A stretch of DNA of 64,000 nt from Bacteroidales bacterium UBA1374 (GTDB taxonomy: Bacteria; Bacteroidota; Bacteroidia; Bacteroidales; UBA932): contig DBRG01000017.1 in NCBI GenBank assembly GCA_002305545.1, forward strand, positions 141,656-205,655, written 5' to 3'. Positions 44,472-53,941 of this stretch are shown here, one piece after another; positions within the stretch are counted from its first letter, which is position 1; every line of letters begins with the position of its first letter. The translations under genes and the position numbers were made by a program. A model generated the notes under the pieces. That model searched no databases. It had not been told where the DNA came from and worked only from the letters and a program-made list of their open reading frames with translations.

Positions 44472-45950
44472 TTAATATCCGGGATTCTGGGTCATGGCGG
44501 GATTATCGTCAATTTCATCCTGGGGAATGGGATACAACAGTCTTTCTTTTGTCACATTCATTTTCCCTATGGATTTGAAGAATTCTATAGCATAATCGCC
44601 ATTGTCAATTCTAATGAGATCAAACCAGCGGTGTCCTTCAAAAGCCAGTTCCATTCTCCGCTCATGGATGATGATTTCTTTCATCTCTTCCTTGTTTGTT
44701 GAGTTAACTGCAGCAAGTCCTGCCCGGGCACGCACTTTGTTCAGCGGTACCTGCGCACGGACGGTTTCGCCCAGTTCATTCAAGGCCTCGGCTTTCATAA
44801 GGAGCACATCGGCAAATCGGTAAACGACTATATTTGCTGGATTTGTGTTATATTCTTTGGAAATACTTTTAGAAACGATGTATTTACGTACATTATACCC
44901 GGTCAGAGACCAGGAAGGATCGTATTCCTTATCGTCGAACGGAGGACATCCCTTATAAAATATAGTAACATCTTTCCTTAAATCACCCTCTTCATAGGCA
45001 TCTACAAACTCCTGGGTTACATGTTGCCAGCCCCAGGATCCGCCAACCCATCCCGAGTTTCGGGGACCCATATAGGTACTCAGCCAGCAAGCCTGGTTAT
45101 CATTGCCCCAAAAATCATTAACGGTAGATCCGGAATATTGTACTTCAAAGAGCGATTCGGGACCGTTGTCTATTGTTGCATTAAAATTTGAGGCATAATC
45201 CATTGTAGACAAGTCATAACCCAGCCCTTCAATATTTTCGCACAGGTTGACTACCTCCTGGTAATTAGTGCCGAGCGTCAGATAGACCTTCGCCAGTTGG
45301 GCCATGGCCGCTTCACGGCAGGCACGACCAAGGTCAGAAGCACCGTATGAAGCCTTGACAGGCAGCATTTCTATTGCCTTTTTGCAATCGTCAATAATCA
45401 GCTCGTATACCTCCGATTTGGGATCTCTGGGCCTGGCCAGATTGTCACCGGCCACAAGCGGTTGGGTTATCAGGGGTACATCGCCGAACAATCTGACTAG
45501 AATAAAGTAATAATGTGCCCGCAGAAAATAAGCTTCGCCCAGCACCCGATTTCTTAAGGCTTCATCCATGGTGATTTCAGGGACCTTTGACAAGACAATA
45601 TTACAGCGCAATATGCCGGGATTGGGTCCGCGCCATATGTCCAGAGCCGCCATATTGCTGGAAGACGCCGTAAAATTGGCAAGGTCCGTTGTTTCAATTC
45701 CGTCGGATGCTCCGTCTGCTCCCACATAGCTGTTACCGGCCACAATATCTGTGCTCCAGATACGCATATTATATAATTTGGGCCATTGAAGCGGTTGATA
45801 GGCTGCATTTATAAGGGCAACGGCATCTGTTTCGTTCAGTTCACTGTCTGTACTGATTGTATCCAATGGCGCTTTTTCCAGAAAATCTTCGCAATTCTGC
45901 AGCATAGCCGCAAATAAAACCACAGTAGTTAAAAATATTATTTTTTTCAT
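44472..45950 (-). CDS. SusD-like outer-membrane lipoprotein (dextran-type PUL)
   Basis: A 492-residue RagB/SusD protein. Lipoprotein signal MLQNC, then EDFLEKAPLDTISTD, TPR-like helices (LRAHYYFILVRLFGDVPLI) and the C-terminal MKEIIIHERRMELAFEGHRWFDLIR motif found in nearly all SusD proteins. Pairs with the SusC 12 bases upstream. It differs strongly from the SusD at 25519, so the two PULs recognise different glycans. The ligand, inferred from the GH66 and GH31 genes, is alpha-1,6-glucan. Confidence 0.95.
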   Translation of the reverse strand: MKKIIFLTTVVLFAAMLQNCEDFLEKAPLDTISTDSELNETDAVALINAAYQPLQWPKLYNMRIWSTDIVAGNSYVGADGASDGIETTDLANFTASSSNMAALDIWRGPNPGILRCNIVLSKVPEITMDEALRNRVLGEAYFLRAHYYFILVRLFGDVPLITQPLVAGDNLARPRDPKSEVYELIIDDCKKAIEMLPVKASYGASDLGRACREAAMAQLAKVYLTLGTNYQEVVNLCENIEGLGYDLSTMDYASNFNATIDNGPESLFEVQYSGSTVNDFWGNDNQACWLSTYMGPRNSGWVGGSWGWQHVTQEFVDAYEEGDLRKDVTIFYKGCPPFDDKEYDPSWSLTGYNVRKYIVSKSISKEYNTNPANIVVYRFADVLLMKAEALNELGETVRAQVPLNKVRARAGLAAVNSTNKEEMKEIIIHERRMELAFEGHRWFDLIRIDNGDYAIEFFKSIGKMNVTKERLLYPIPQDEIDDNPAMTQNPGY

Positions 45951-45962
45951 TGCTGTTTCTTG

Positions 45963-48953
45963 TTAAAAAGTAATATCAAGGCCTAAACTTATGGTTCTGG
46001 TGACCGGATAATTTCCCAGATCGTAACCTTCAATACCTACCTCCGGATCAAAACCGGAATAATTTGTTATGGTAAACAGGTTCTGGCAGGAGAGATAGAC
46101 CCGGAATCCTTTGGGCAACGTATAGCCCAGTGAAAGATTCTTGATCCTCAGGTACGAGCCGTCCTCTACAAACCTGTTGGAACTCCTCAGATTCTTGTTG
46201 GGATCGCCGTATACAGTACGGGGCATATCGTTAGATGTCCCTTCTCCCGTCCAGCGATTCAATACGGTAGCATATTGGTTGAACGCCACCGACATGCCTT
46301 CCAGGTATATCCTGTTGGCATTGTATACCTCGTTCCCACAGACTCCCTGTAAAAAGAGCTCAAAGTCAAAATTCTTATATGTCAACCGGTTATTCCAGGA
46401 GAAAAAGAAATCTGGATTGGGATTCCCAATAATGGTACGGTCGTAATCATCAATTACCCCGTCACTGTTCAGATCCAGGTATTTGATATCTCCGGCGGCC
46501 GTACCGCCTGCCACCTGTACTGCCCAGTTATCTACCTCGGACTGATTCTGGAAGATTCCTCCCATTACATTTCCAAAGAATGACCCAATGGGATAACCTT
46601 CCATATTAACACGTGTATTGCCCAACATTTCTACGGATCCGTAGTACATTGGGGTATCGCTGTTCAGACTTACGATCTTGTTCTTGTTGAATGTAATATT
46701 AAAATCGGAGGTCCATTTAAAGTCTTTGCGCGAAAAGATGTCGGCAGATAACGTCACTTCTATCCCTTTGTTATTGACCTTTCCCGCATTGATATAAGGC
46801 AAGTCAATATCAATATCTGAATAGCCCGACGAAACAGGAACAGCCATGGCAACCAGCATATCGTCCGTGTTCTTGTCGTATGCATCTACAGACAATCTCA
46901 GACGATTTTCCAGGAAGCCGAGGTCAACTCCTATGTTGAACTGTTTTACCTCTTCCCAGTGAACGTTAGGATTGGGCATTTTTTTTGCCACCAGGGTACT
47001 GACCGTTTTCCCGTTAAATACATAGAGTCCTGTACTGAACGTAGAAGCAAAGGTATAATTCCCGATATTCTGGTTTCCCGTAACCCCGTAGCCGGCGCGT
47101 AATTTCAGGTCGGAAACAAAGCCGTGACGGTTAAACCACGATTCATTGCTCATCCTCCAGGCCAGAGAGAAAGACGGAAAAGTGCCCCAGCGGTTATTGG
47201 CACCAAAACGGGACGAGGCATCTTCACGTACGGTCACGGTAGCATAATATTTATCGGCATAGGAATAATTGGCTCTGAACATAAAAGAAACCAGTGCCCA
47301 TTCGCTTCCGCTCCCGGTAAACGACTTTATATTAGTGGCATTATCCAGTTGATTCACCTCGTCTTTCAGAAATTCGTCTTTTGTTCCGTTAAAATAGTCT
47401 TCACTGCCCCATTGAAGGCTGGCTCCGGCCATCGCATTGATAGAATGTTTCCCGAACGTTCTGTCATAAGTGAAATAATTATCCCACAGGTAACTGAAAT
47501 ACCTGCCGGTACCTTTTTCCAGTGAAGAATCCGCCACCTCGGTGGGTTTCCAATTATAGGCAGGAATAAAATTGGTGTTGTATGCAAATTTTGCCTCCAC
47601 ACTTCCCAGGGATTTGAATTTCAACCCCTTGAATATGGAAGCCTCGGCATATACCGTACCCAGCAGATTGTATCCCTGAGTAAGGTTTTTATTGATCTCA
47701 GCCGTTCCGTATTGGTTTCTGATGTTTCCCACCCAATATGAATTTCCTTCCGGACCGGCATACGTTCCGTCCTCTTCGAATATGGGCTGGGTAGGCAGCG
47801 ACCGGAATACATCGTTAAGGCTATATGTTCCTTTTGTTTTTTTATCGTAGCTGAAACTTACATTATGTCCGAATTCAATCCAGGGTTTAACTTTATGTGT
47901 CCCGTTCAGCTGCAGGGTCAGTCGTTTATATCCGACACTTTTTACAATACCGTCAATATCTGAATAACTTCCCGATACATAATAATTGTTTTTATCACCA
48001 CCGCCCGAATAACTCAGGGAATAAATCTGGGAAAGCGCCGGATTGAACATGGCATCAATCCAGTTTGTACCCTCTCCAAGCGAAGCAGGGTCCGCCCATG
48101 CCGGATTGGGAGCCACACCGCCGGCAGAAAGCATTTCGTTGCTGAGTTCCGCATATTGGGTCGCATTCAGCATCTGGGGCATATCGGTAGCCTGCGCAAC
48201 ACCCACATTGGCTTTCACACTTATTTTGCCGTCTCCCTGTTTTCCTTTCTTTGTTGTTATAAGGACCACGCCGTTGGCACCACGGGAACCGTAAATAGCT
48301 GTAGCCGAAGCATCTTTAAGGATATCTATGCTTTCAATATCCAGCATGTTTATGGAATTCAGGCCCATGCTCATTGGAGCTCCGTCAATTACATACAGCG
48401 GATTGCTGTCGTTTATGGTACCCAGTCCCCTGATCTTTATGGAAACATTCTCCTGAGGATTCCCGTTGTCCACAACATACACACCGGCCGCCCTGCCCTG
48501 CAGTGCCTGTCCAAAACTGGCTACCGGCTTATCTGAAAGCACATTGCCGCCAACCCGGGATACCGACCCGGTAAGATCGGATTTCTTAATGGTACCGTAT
48601 CCGATAACCACCATTTCTTCCAGTAGGAAAGAATCTTCTTCCATGGTTACATCTATCGCGGCTCTGCCGGCAACTTCCACTAATTGTGTCCGGAATCCCA
48701 TGTATGAGAACTCAAGCCGGGCCCCCGGAAGCACCGTTATGGTATACGTTCCGTCAAGTCCGGAAGTAGTGAGGTTATCCGGATTGTCCTTATCATAAAC
48801 GGAAACACCGGGAATGACCGCATGGTCTTTGTCGTAGACTACACCTTCCACAGTCATCGTCTGTGCCATTGCCCGGGGGGACAAGAGCAAAAACAAAACG
48901 GCTGTAAGGATTGTCAGCAACCTTTTTAAAGGTACATTAACTAAGCATTTCAT
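45963..48953 (-). CDS. SusC-like TonB-dependent transporter (dextran-type PUL)
   Basis: A 996-residue outer-membrane transporter. Signal peptide ending AMAQ, CarboxypepD-like domain (about 32-110), MVVIGYGTIKKSDLTGSV linker, plug with ATAIYGSRGANGVVLITT (about 125-230) and barrel ending in LGLDITF. First gene of the PUL operon SusC-SusD-SusE-GH66-GH31-GH. It has no STN domain, in line with control by a separate SusR-like protein. Confidence 0.96.
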   Translation of the reverse strand: MKCLVNVPLKRLLTILTAVLFLLLSPRAMAQTMTVEGVVYDKDHAVIPGVSVYDKDNPDNLTTSGLDGTYTITVLPGARLEFSYMGFRTQLVEVAGRAAIDVTMEEDSFLLEEMVVIGYGTIKKSDLTGSVSRVGGNVLSDKPVASFGQALQGRAAGVYVVDNGNPQENVSIKIRGLGTINDSNPLYVIDGAPMSMGLNSINMLDIESIDILKDASATAIYGSRGANGVVLITTKKGKQGDGKISVKANVGVAQATDMPQMLNATQYAELSNEMLSAGGVAPNPAWADPASLGEGTNWIDAMFNPALSQIYSLSYSGGGDKNNYYVSGSYSDIDGIVKSVGYKRLTLQLNGTHKVKPWIEFGHNVSFSYDKKTKGTYSLNDVFRSLPTQPIFEEDGTYAGPEGNSYWVGNIRNQYGTAEINKNLTQGYNLLGTVYAEASIFKGLKFKSLGSVEAKFAYNTNFIPAYNWKPTEVADSSLEKGTGRYFSYLWDNYFTYDRTFGKHSINAMAGASLQWGSEDYFNGTKDEFLKDEVNQLDNATNIKSFTGSGSEWALVSFMFRANYSYADKYYATVTVREDASSRFGANNRWGTFPSFSLAWRMSNESWFNRHGFVSDLKLRAGYGVTGNQNIGNYTFASTFSTGLYVFNGKTVSTLVAKKMPNPNVHWEEVKQFNIGVDLGFLENRLRLSVDAYDKNTDDMLVAMAVPVSSGYSDIDIDLPYINAGKVNNKGIEVTLSADIFSRKDFKWTSDFNITFNKNKIVSLNSDTPMYYGSVEMLGNTRVNMEGYPIGSFFGNVMGGIFQNQSEVDNWAVQVAGGTAAGDIKYLDLNSDGVIDDYDRTIIGNPNPDFFFSWNNRLTYKNFDFELFLQGVCGNEVYNANRIYLEGMSVAFNQYATVLNRWTGEGTSNDMPRTVYGDPNKNLRSSNRFVEDGSYLRIKNLSLGYTLPKGFRVYLSCQNLFTITNYSGFDPEVGIEGYDLGNYPVTRTISLGLDITF

Positions 48954-49152
48954 TAAATATTGTTTTTAGGTTATGAATTTGTTAAAAAGGGTTTGTTTCA
49001 CCATAAAATTATTCGAAGAATGCAGACCTTTGTAACAAATTGATATTTTAGTAGCAAAAACATCCGCGACGCTTTTGCAAACGACTGAATTTCTGTTACC
49101 TGTAAAAAACAGTGAGATAAAAAAAGTAGTAAAAATATGAACTTGCTGTCCG
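48954..49152. other. Promoter region of the dextran-type PUL
   Basis: About 200 bases between the SusC start and the end of the regulator gene. It is AT-rich. On the minus strand a TTTTTGC followed about 20 bases later by ATTTGTTAC could be -33 and -7 elements, but no exact TAnnTTTG box is present. This fits a promoter that needs an activator such as the adjacent SusR-like protein. Confidence 0.35.
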
Positions 49153-50805
49153 TCAGATCTGACCGATTTTCATGACTTCTTCTTCGAAATTATCTCTGCC
49201 GTTAAGGGCAGCATTTCTGAATTTGACACGGTAATTGTATACTGTAGATACAGAAAAACGCAAAAATTCGGCAATTTTCACCGAATCGGTTATTCCTAAA
49301 CGAATCAGGGCAAAAATACGCAGTTCAGAATTCAGAAGACGGCCTTTCTTAATGACAATTTGTTCTTCCCGGGAGAGCAAGGCATTGAATTGCTCTATGA
49401 AATTGGGGAAAAGATGCAGAAATGTTGCATCAAAATTGTTATAGAAATCACGGAGTTCGTCTTCCACGTATGTAGAGGATTTGATTTCCTTTACCAGATC
49501 AGAGGTACTGCCTCTTCTGGCAATCTCCATTAATCTGCCCCTGTATTTCTCCACACAGCCAATATAATCCGAACAACTATCCATATACCGCCCCAGATAG
49601 GCCGTTTTTATATTGTTGGTTTCCAGAAGTCTGTTGTTTATTTCACGTAAACGGCCGTTGGCTGTTTGCAATTCTTCATTGACTTTCTGCAACTTCAGAT
49701 TAATGGCATGTTGCTGACTCTGGGCTTCTGCCAGGCGGCGTTTTTGTTTACTTACAACAGACATAAGTATGGTAAGAGTAATAATGATCAGGGCCATGAG
49801 CAGCAGGAGCACATTCTGCTGCATTCTTTTGTGAGCCAGCTGGTCTTCGTAAGCCTTATTAATTATGGGCAACAGGTCGGTCATCGCGGGAAGATATGTC
49901 CTGGCATTGGATGAGGTGGCATCATTTATGGCACAGTTTATATAATTATAGGCCCGGCTTATGTCTCCCCGTTCATAAATCAAGGCGGCAAGTTCCTGCA
50001 GTGAACGGTATTCTCTTACAGGCGTGGTGATATCATTAATTGCGCTAAGTGCCAGATAGTATTCAGCCTGATTATGATTATCCAGGCCCAGATAGGCCTG
50101 TGAGAGCGAATAAGCCAGAACCGCTTTTTCGTGCAAACCAATCTGGGGATCTTCATATTTCCTAAGTAACATTTGCAAGGCACTATTATATTCCCCCTTT
50201 TCAATAAGAAAATCGGTTACAACATAAAGGTGCGAAATATCATCCTCGGCAATATACATTTTTAAGGAATCGCGGTATGCGTCTATCTTGAGTTGGTATT
50301 CATCCGTTTTTTCCGGGGAAATACAAGTCCTTCTAAGCCCGCCGTAAGTACTCCTGAAAACATGGTAATACCTGGCATACTGATCTTCAGATAAGGAACC
50401 TCTGTCAATCATGTGCATCAGTTCCAGTGTTTCAACGTACATCCCAGACATATAATACAAATTGGCTATGTCAAGAACAGATTCGTTGATCCAACGGGTA
50501 TGGTTAAGCTCTCGGGCCAGTTTCAACTTTTTCTCGGCATAAACCAAAGCCGAATCGGTACTGTAATTGTTGTACTCGTTATAGAGACCGACGTAAATAC
50601 CATACCGTTGTTCACCTGTTACCGCCGATGCCATCAAAGATTTGATGTTGCTCAGGTAGTTTTCCTTATTTTTCTGCCATGTCGTTTTGTTGGCAATAAC
50701 ATTATCAAGTTCTTTAAGAATCGTCTCGTTTTCTGATTGGGCATACATTAAGAATGGCCATAAATAACAGAATAAAACAATATAGACGAAGAACGTTCTT
50801 TTCAT
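49153..50805 (-). CDS. SusR-like regulator (TPR, membrane helix, LuxR-type HTH)
   Basis: A 550-residue regulator of the SusR/DUF6377 type. The start is set at 50805 (MKRTFFVYIV, signal peptide) because a perfect -7 box sits four bases before it. A periplasmic TPR-like domain (about 25-320) is followed by a membrane helix (NVLLLLMALIIITLTILMSVV), a coiled coil, and a C-terminal DNA-binding region with the HTH segment ALIRLGITDSVKIAEFLRFSVSTVYNYRVK. SusR binds maltose to activate starch genes; here the ligand is probably isomaltose-type sugars. It controls the adjacent dextran-type PUL. Confidence 0.9.
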   Translation of the reverse strand: MKRTFFVYIVLFCYLWPFLMYAQSENETILKELDNVIANKTTWQKNKENYLSNIKSLMASAVTGEQRYGIYVGLYNEYNNYSTDSALVYAEKKLKLARELNHTRWINESVLDIANLYYMSGMYVETLELMHMIDRGSLSEDQYARYYHVFRSTYGGLRRTCISPEKTDEYQLKIDAYRDSLKMYIAEDDISHLYVVTDFLIEKGEYNSALQMLLRKYEDPQIGLHEKAVLAYSLSQAYLGLDNHNQAEYYLALSAINDITTPVREYRSLQELAALIYERGDISRAYNYINCAINDATSSNARTYLPAMTDLLPIINKAYEDQLAHKRMQQNVLLLLMALIIITLTILMSVVSKQKRRLAEAQSQQHAINLKLQKVNEELQTANGRLREINNRLLETNNIKTAYLGRYMDSCSDYIGCVEKYRGRLMEIARRGSTSDLVKEIKSSTYVEDELRDFYNNFDATFLHLFPNFIEQFNALLSREEQIVIKKGRLLNSELRIFALIRLGITDSVKIAEFLRFSVSTVYNYRVKFRNAALNGRDNFEEEVMKIGQI

Positions 50806-50809
50806 AAAC

Positions 50810-50817
50810 CAAAGATA
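50810..50817 (-). promoter_or_regulatory. Predicted -7 box directly before the SusR-like start
   Basis: The minus strand reads TATCTTTG, GTTT, ATG, the same four-base spacing seen at five other genes in the window. It decides the start at 50805 over the longer frame. Confidence 0.6.
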
Positions 50818-50872
50818 CAAAAAACTGAGCACCCCGGGATTAAAGGGAACGAATGGTTTCGAAAGGACCTGG

Positions 50873-52546
50873 TTATTCCTGCAGTTTCTTGTACTTGAAC
50901 GGCTTGATCTCCGTTCCCAGGCGGCGTTTACGGTTTTCTTCGTATTCACTGTAGGAACCCTCAAAGAAATACACCCCGGAATCGCCTTCAAAGGCCAGGA
51001 TGTGCGTTGCTATACGGTCCAGGAACCACCGGTCGTGGGATACGATCACGGCACAGCCTGCAAAATTCTCAAGACCCTCTTCAAGAGCACGTATGGTATT
51101 GACATCTACATCGTTGGTGGGCTCGTCCAGCAACAGGACGTTGGCGTTTTCCTTCAATGTCAGCGCCAGGTGCAGCCGGTTGCGTTCCCCTCCGCTCAAT
51201 ACGCCGCACAGTTTTTCCTGGTCCGCTCCCGAGAAATTGAAGCGGGAAACATAAGCCCGGGCATTCACCTCACGGTTCCCCAGGCGAATGTATTCCGAGT
51301 TTCCTGCAATGGTCTGGTAAACGGTTTTATCGGGATCTATCTGTTTGTGCTGCTGGTCTACGTAAGCAAGCCGGACGGTTTCCCCTACCCTGAATTCACC
51401 GGCATCGGGGGTCTCCACTCCCATGATCAGGCGGAACAACGTGGTCTTTCCCGCGCCGTTGGGTCCTATCACTCCCACTATGCCGGCCGGAGGCAACTTG
51501 AAATTCAGGTTCTCGAAGAGGAGTTTCTCTCCGTAAGCCTTCGCTACGCCCGTGGCTTCAATCACCTTGTCCCCCAGCCTCGGCCCGTCGGGAATGAATA
51601 TTTCCAGGCGTTCTTCCTTCTGACGGCTGTCCTGGTTAAGCATTTTTTCATAAGCCCCGAGGCGCGCCTTTGACTTGGCGTGGCGGGCTTTTGGTGCCAT
51701 GCGCACCCATTCCAGTTCGCGCTCCAGTGTTTTGCGGCGTTTGCTTTCCTGCTTTTCTTCCATCGCCAGACGTATGGTTTTCTGTTCCAGCCAGGAAGAA
51801 TAGTTCCCTTTCCAGGGAATCCCTTCCCCGCGGTCCAGTTCCAGGATCCACCCGGCCACGTTGTCCAGGAAATACCTGTCGTGTGTAACGGCTATGACCG
51901 TTCCCTTATATTGCTGCAGGTGGGCTTCCAGCCATTGAACGCTTTCGGTATCCAAGTGGTTGGTGGGCTCGTCCAGCAACAGCACATCCGGTTCGCTCAA
52001 CAGCAGGCGGCACAAAGCTACACGGCGTCGTTCCCCTCCGCTCAGGTGTTTGACGGAATTCCCTGCCGGAGGACACTGCAGGGCATCCATGGCCCGTTGC
52101 AGTTTGGAATCCAGGTCCCAGGCGCCGGCGTTGTCAATTTTCTCTGTCAGTTCACCTTGCCGGATAATCAGATCGTTCATCTGATCATCATCCATGGGTT
52201 CTGCAAACTTCAGGTTTACTTCTTCGTATTCCTTCAGCAGATTCACTACTTCCTGCACCCCCTCCTGCACCGTTTCCATGACTGTTTTGGAATCATCCAG
52301 ACGGGGCTCCTGTTCCAGGTATCCGACCGAATAACCCGGTGCCCAGATCACTTCCCCCTGTGTGCCCTTTTCCAGGCCTGCGATGATCTTTAACAGGGTT
52401 GATTTTCCCGAACCGTTCAATCCGATAACCCCGATTTTGGCCCCGTAGAAAAAAGACAAGTAGATGTCTTTCAAGATGGTTTTGTTGTTTTGCGGTAGGA
52501 TCTTGTTGACCCCGTTCATAGAAAAAATGATTTTCTCGTCTGCCAT
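50873..52546 (-). CDS. ettA: ABC-F translation factor EttA
   Basis: A 557-residue soluble ABC-F protein with two ATPase domains: Walker A GLNGSGKST with signature LSGGERRRVAL, then GPNGAGKTT with LSGGERNRLHL. They are joined by the charged linker characteristic of EttA (ERELEWVRMAPKARHAKSKARL). EttA binds the ribosomal E site and gates entry into elongation according to the ATP/ADP ratio. The start is set at MADEKIIFSM (52546), two bases after the msrA stop, so the two are co-transcribed. No membrane segments are present, which rules out a transporter. Confidence 0.94.
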   Translation of the reverse strand: MADEKIIFSMNGVNKILPQNNKTILKDIYLSFFYGAKIGVIGLNGSGKSTLLKIIAGLEKGTQGEVIWAPGYSVGYLEQEPRLDDSKTVMETVQEGVQEVVNLLKEYEEVNLKFAEPMDDDQMNDLIIRQGELTEKIDNAGAWDLDSKLQRAMDALQCPPAGNSVKHLSGGERRRVALCRLLLSEPDVLLLDEPTNHLDTESVQWLEAHLQQYKGTVIAVTHDRYFLDNVAGWILELDRGEGIPWKGNYSSWLEQKTIRLAMEEKQESKRRKTLERELEWVRMAPKARHAKSKARLGAYEKMLNQDSRQKEERLEIFIPDGPRLGDKVIEATGVAKAYGEKLLFENLNFKLPPAGIVGVIGPNGAGKTTLFRLIMGVETPDAGEFRVGETVRLAYVDQQHKQIDPDKTVYQTIAGNSEYIRLGNREVNARAYVSRFNFSGADQEKLCGVLSGGERNRLHLALTLKENANVLLLDEPTNDVDVNTIRALEEGLENFAGCAVIVSHDRWFLDRIATHILAFEGDSGVYFFEGSYSEYEENRKRRLGTEIKPFKYKKLQE

Positions 52547-52548
52547 GA

Positions 52549-53028
52549 TCAGAATTTTTTTATGCGGAAATGACAATAGGGATTGTGCCCTGTTTTATGG
52601 TAATAATGCTGGTGGTAATTTTCTGCAGGCCAGAAACGGGTGGCTGGTGTTAGGGCTGTATGGACCGTGTGGCCTTTTTCCCGTAGGTTCTGCATGAGCT
52701 TTTGGGCCGTCACGCGTTGCTTGTCGTCCAGGTAAAAAATCTCTGAACGGTATTGTGGTCCTATGTCCGGACCCTGGCCGCCGGTCTGTCCGGGATCGTG
52801 GATCTCGAAAAACAAACGGCACAATTCCTCAAAACTGGTCAAGACAGGGTCGAACTCCACTTCGACGGCTTCGGCATGGCCGGTGGTATGTTCCTTTACT
52901 TCTTCGTAGGAAGGATTATCCTTATGACCCCCTGTATAGCCCACCGTGGTCCGGATCACTCCGGGGGCCCTGTCCAGGTAATGCTGTACGCCCCAGAAAC
53001 ATCCTGCGGCAAATATTGCTTTTTCCAT
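52549..53028 (-). CDS. msrA: Peptide methionine-S-sulfoxide reductase
   Basis: A 159-residue MsrA. The active-site motif GCFWG lies at the N-terminus with catalytic Cys10. Conserved TTVGYTGGHKDNPSYEEV and FFEIHDPGQTGGQGPDIGPQYRS segments follow. It repairs oxidised methionine. No fused MsrB domain is seen. Transcribed as a leaderless mRNA from a -7 box four bases upstream, together with ettA, and divergent from the AlbA_2 gene. Confidence 0.96.
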   Translation of the reverse strand: MEKAIFAAGCFWGVQHYLDRAPGVIRTTVGYTGGHKDNPSYEEVKEHTTGHAEAVEVEFDPVLTSFEELCRLFFEIHDPGQTGGQGPDIGPQYRSEIFYLDDKQRVTAQKLMQNLREKGHTVHTALTPATRFWPAENYHQHYYHKTGHNPYCHFRIKKF

Positions 53029-53032
53029 GGTA

Positions 53033-53040
53033 CAAAGATA
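53033..53040 (-). promoter_or_regulatory. Predicted -7 box directly before msrA
   Basis: The minus strand reads TATCTTTG, TACC, ATG. It mirrors the box of the divergent gene, making a near-palindromic 38-bp promoter region. Confidence 0.65.
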
Positions 53041-53054
53041 GGAAAAAGGAATGC

Positions 53055-53062
53055 TATCTTTG
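53055..53062 (+). promoter_or_regulatory. Predicted -7 box directly before the AlbA_2 gene
   Basis: TATCTTTG, TATC, ATG at 53067. It fixes the start codon, since the open frame upstream runs through the msrA gene. Confidence 0.65.
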
Positions 53063-53066
53063 TATC

Positions 53067-53672
53067 ATGCATCCACTTGAAAAAATGATAGGGGAAGGGG
53101 AACATGTACAGCAGGACTTCAAGTTTTTCCTGAATGATGCCCGGAAAATCGCACGCTCCCTGGCAGCTTTCGCCAACACGGAAGGAGGCCGGCTGCTTGT
53201 GGGTGTGAAGGACAATGGCAGGATAGCCGGATTGAAACACAGGGAAGAAGAAGCCTACGTGGTGGAAGCGGCAGCTCATGTGTTCTGCAGGCTTGCCGTC
53301 CGTTACACTACCCGTTACTGGGAATACGAAGGGAAGGTGGTGCTGGAAATACAGGTTCCCAAAAGCACAAAAGCGCCTCATACAGCCCCGGGTGAATCGG
53401 GAAAACACCTTTGCTACATAAGAAAAGGAGATGAAAACAAAGTGGCTTCCGAACTGGAAACCACGGTGTTGAAAATGACTCACTCGGCCAGACCGCTCCA
53501 TTTTACCCTGGATAACAAACACCGCCGCCTGCTTCAGGTGCTCGGGACACAAACGGAGTACAAGGATTTTGATATAGCAGAACTGTCCCGTCTCAGCCTG
53601 ATGACCCGCAAAGAATGCATCCGGGCCCTTGCCGGCCTTATAGCCAGCGGTACCATTCAGACTTCCAGATAG
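53067..53672 (+). CDS. AlbA_2 (Schlafen-like) putative nucleic-acid/ATP-binding protein
   Basis: A 201-residue protein starting MHPLEKMIGEGEHVQQDFKF. The AlbA_2 domain (about 10-130) shows the typical E/Q-x-DFK, SLAAFANTEGGRLLVGVKDNG and AYVRKGD-like (CYIRKGDENK) motifs of Schlafen-type domains. A small winged-helix tail follows (about 150-200, DIAELSRLSLMTRKECIRALAGL). Most relatives are longer, with an added ATP-binding or HTH region; this is the short form common in Bacteroidota. Role unknown, probably regulatory. The 3' end overlaps the convergent regulator by 16 bases. Confidence 0.8.
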   Translation: MHPLEKMIGEGEHVQQDFKFFLNDARKIARSLAAFANTEGGRLLVGVKDNGRIAGLKHREEEAYVVEAAAHVFCRLAVRYTTRYWEYEGKVVLEIQVPKSTKAPHTAPGESGKHLCYIRKGDENKVASELETTVLKMTHSARPLHFTLDNKHRRLLQVLGTQTEYKDFDIAELSRLSLMTRKECIRALAGLIASGTIQTSR

Positions 53673-53941
53673 CCTTTGATAGCCTCTACGTAGGAGCGGA
53701 ATGCTTCCAGTCCCCCGGGTGTTATACGGCACACCGTGCGGGGTTTCTTTCCCCTGAATGTTTTCTCCATCTCTATGTACCCGGCTGCATTGAGTTTGTC
53801 CAGCTGTATACTCAGGTTCCCGGGACTGGCTCCCGTTTGTTTCTGAAGGTATACGAAATCGGCCTCTTCAAGGGAGACAAGTACCGACATCACCGCCAGA
53901 CGCAGCTCTGAATGCAACAGGGGATCCAGTTCTTTAAACAT
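53657..53941 (-). CDS. Winged-helix transcriptional regulator
   Basis: A 94-residue single-domain regulator starting MFKELDPLLHSELRLAVM at 53941. The core LVSLEEADFVYLQKQTGASPGNLSIQLDKLNAAGYIEMEK is a MarR/HTH_34-like winged helix, with the basic wing TFRGKKPRTVCRITPGG. Its start overlaps the end of the membrane-protein gene by eight bases, so the two form a coupled pair. In Bacteroidota such pairs usually mean that the HTH protein regulates its own operon; the signal is unknown. Confidence 0.85.
   Translation of the reverse strand: MFKELDPLLHSELRLAVMSVLVSLEEADFVYLQKQTGASPGNLSIQLDKLNAAGYIEMEKTFRGKKPRTVCRITPGGLEAFRSYVEAIKGYLEV

Noticed and set aside
50806..50991. Longer N-terminus for the SusR-like protein
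   Set aside because: The extra residues are basic and not signal-like, and the promoter box and signal peptide support the start at 50805.
52755..53066. Longer N-terminus for the AlbA_2 protein
   Set aside because: It would run antisense through msrA; the promoter box at 53055-53062 supports the start at 53067.
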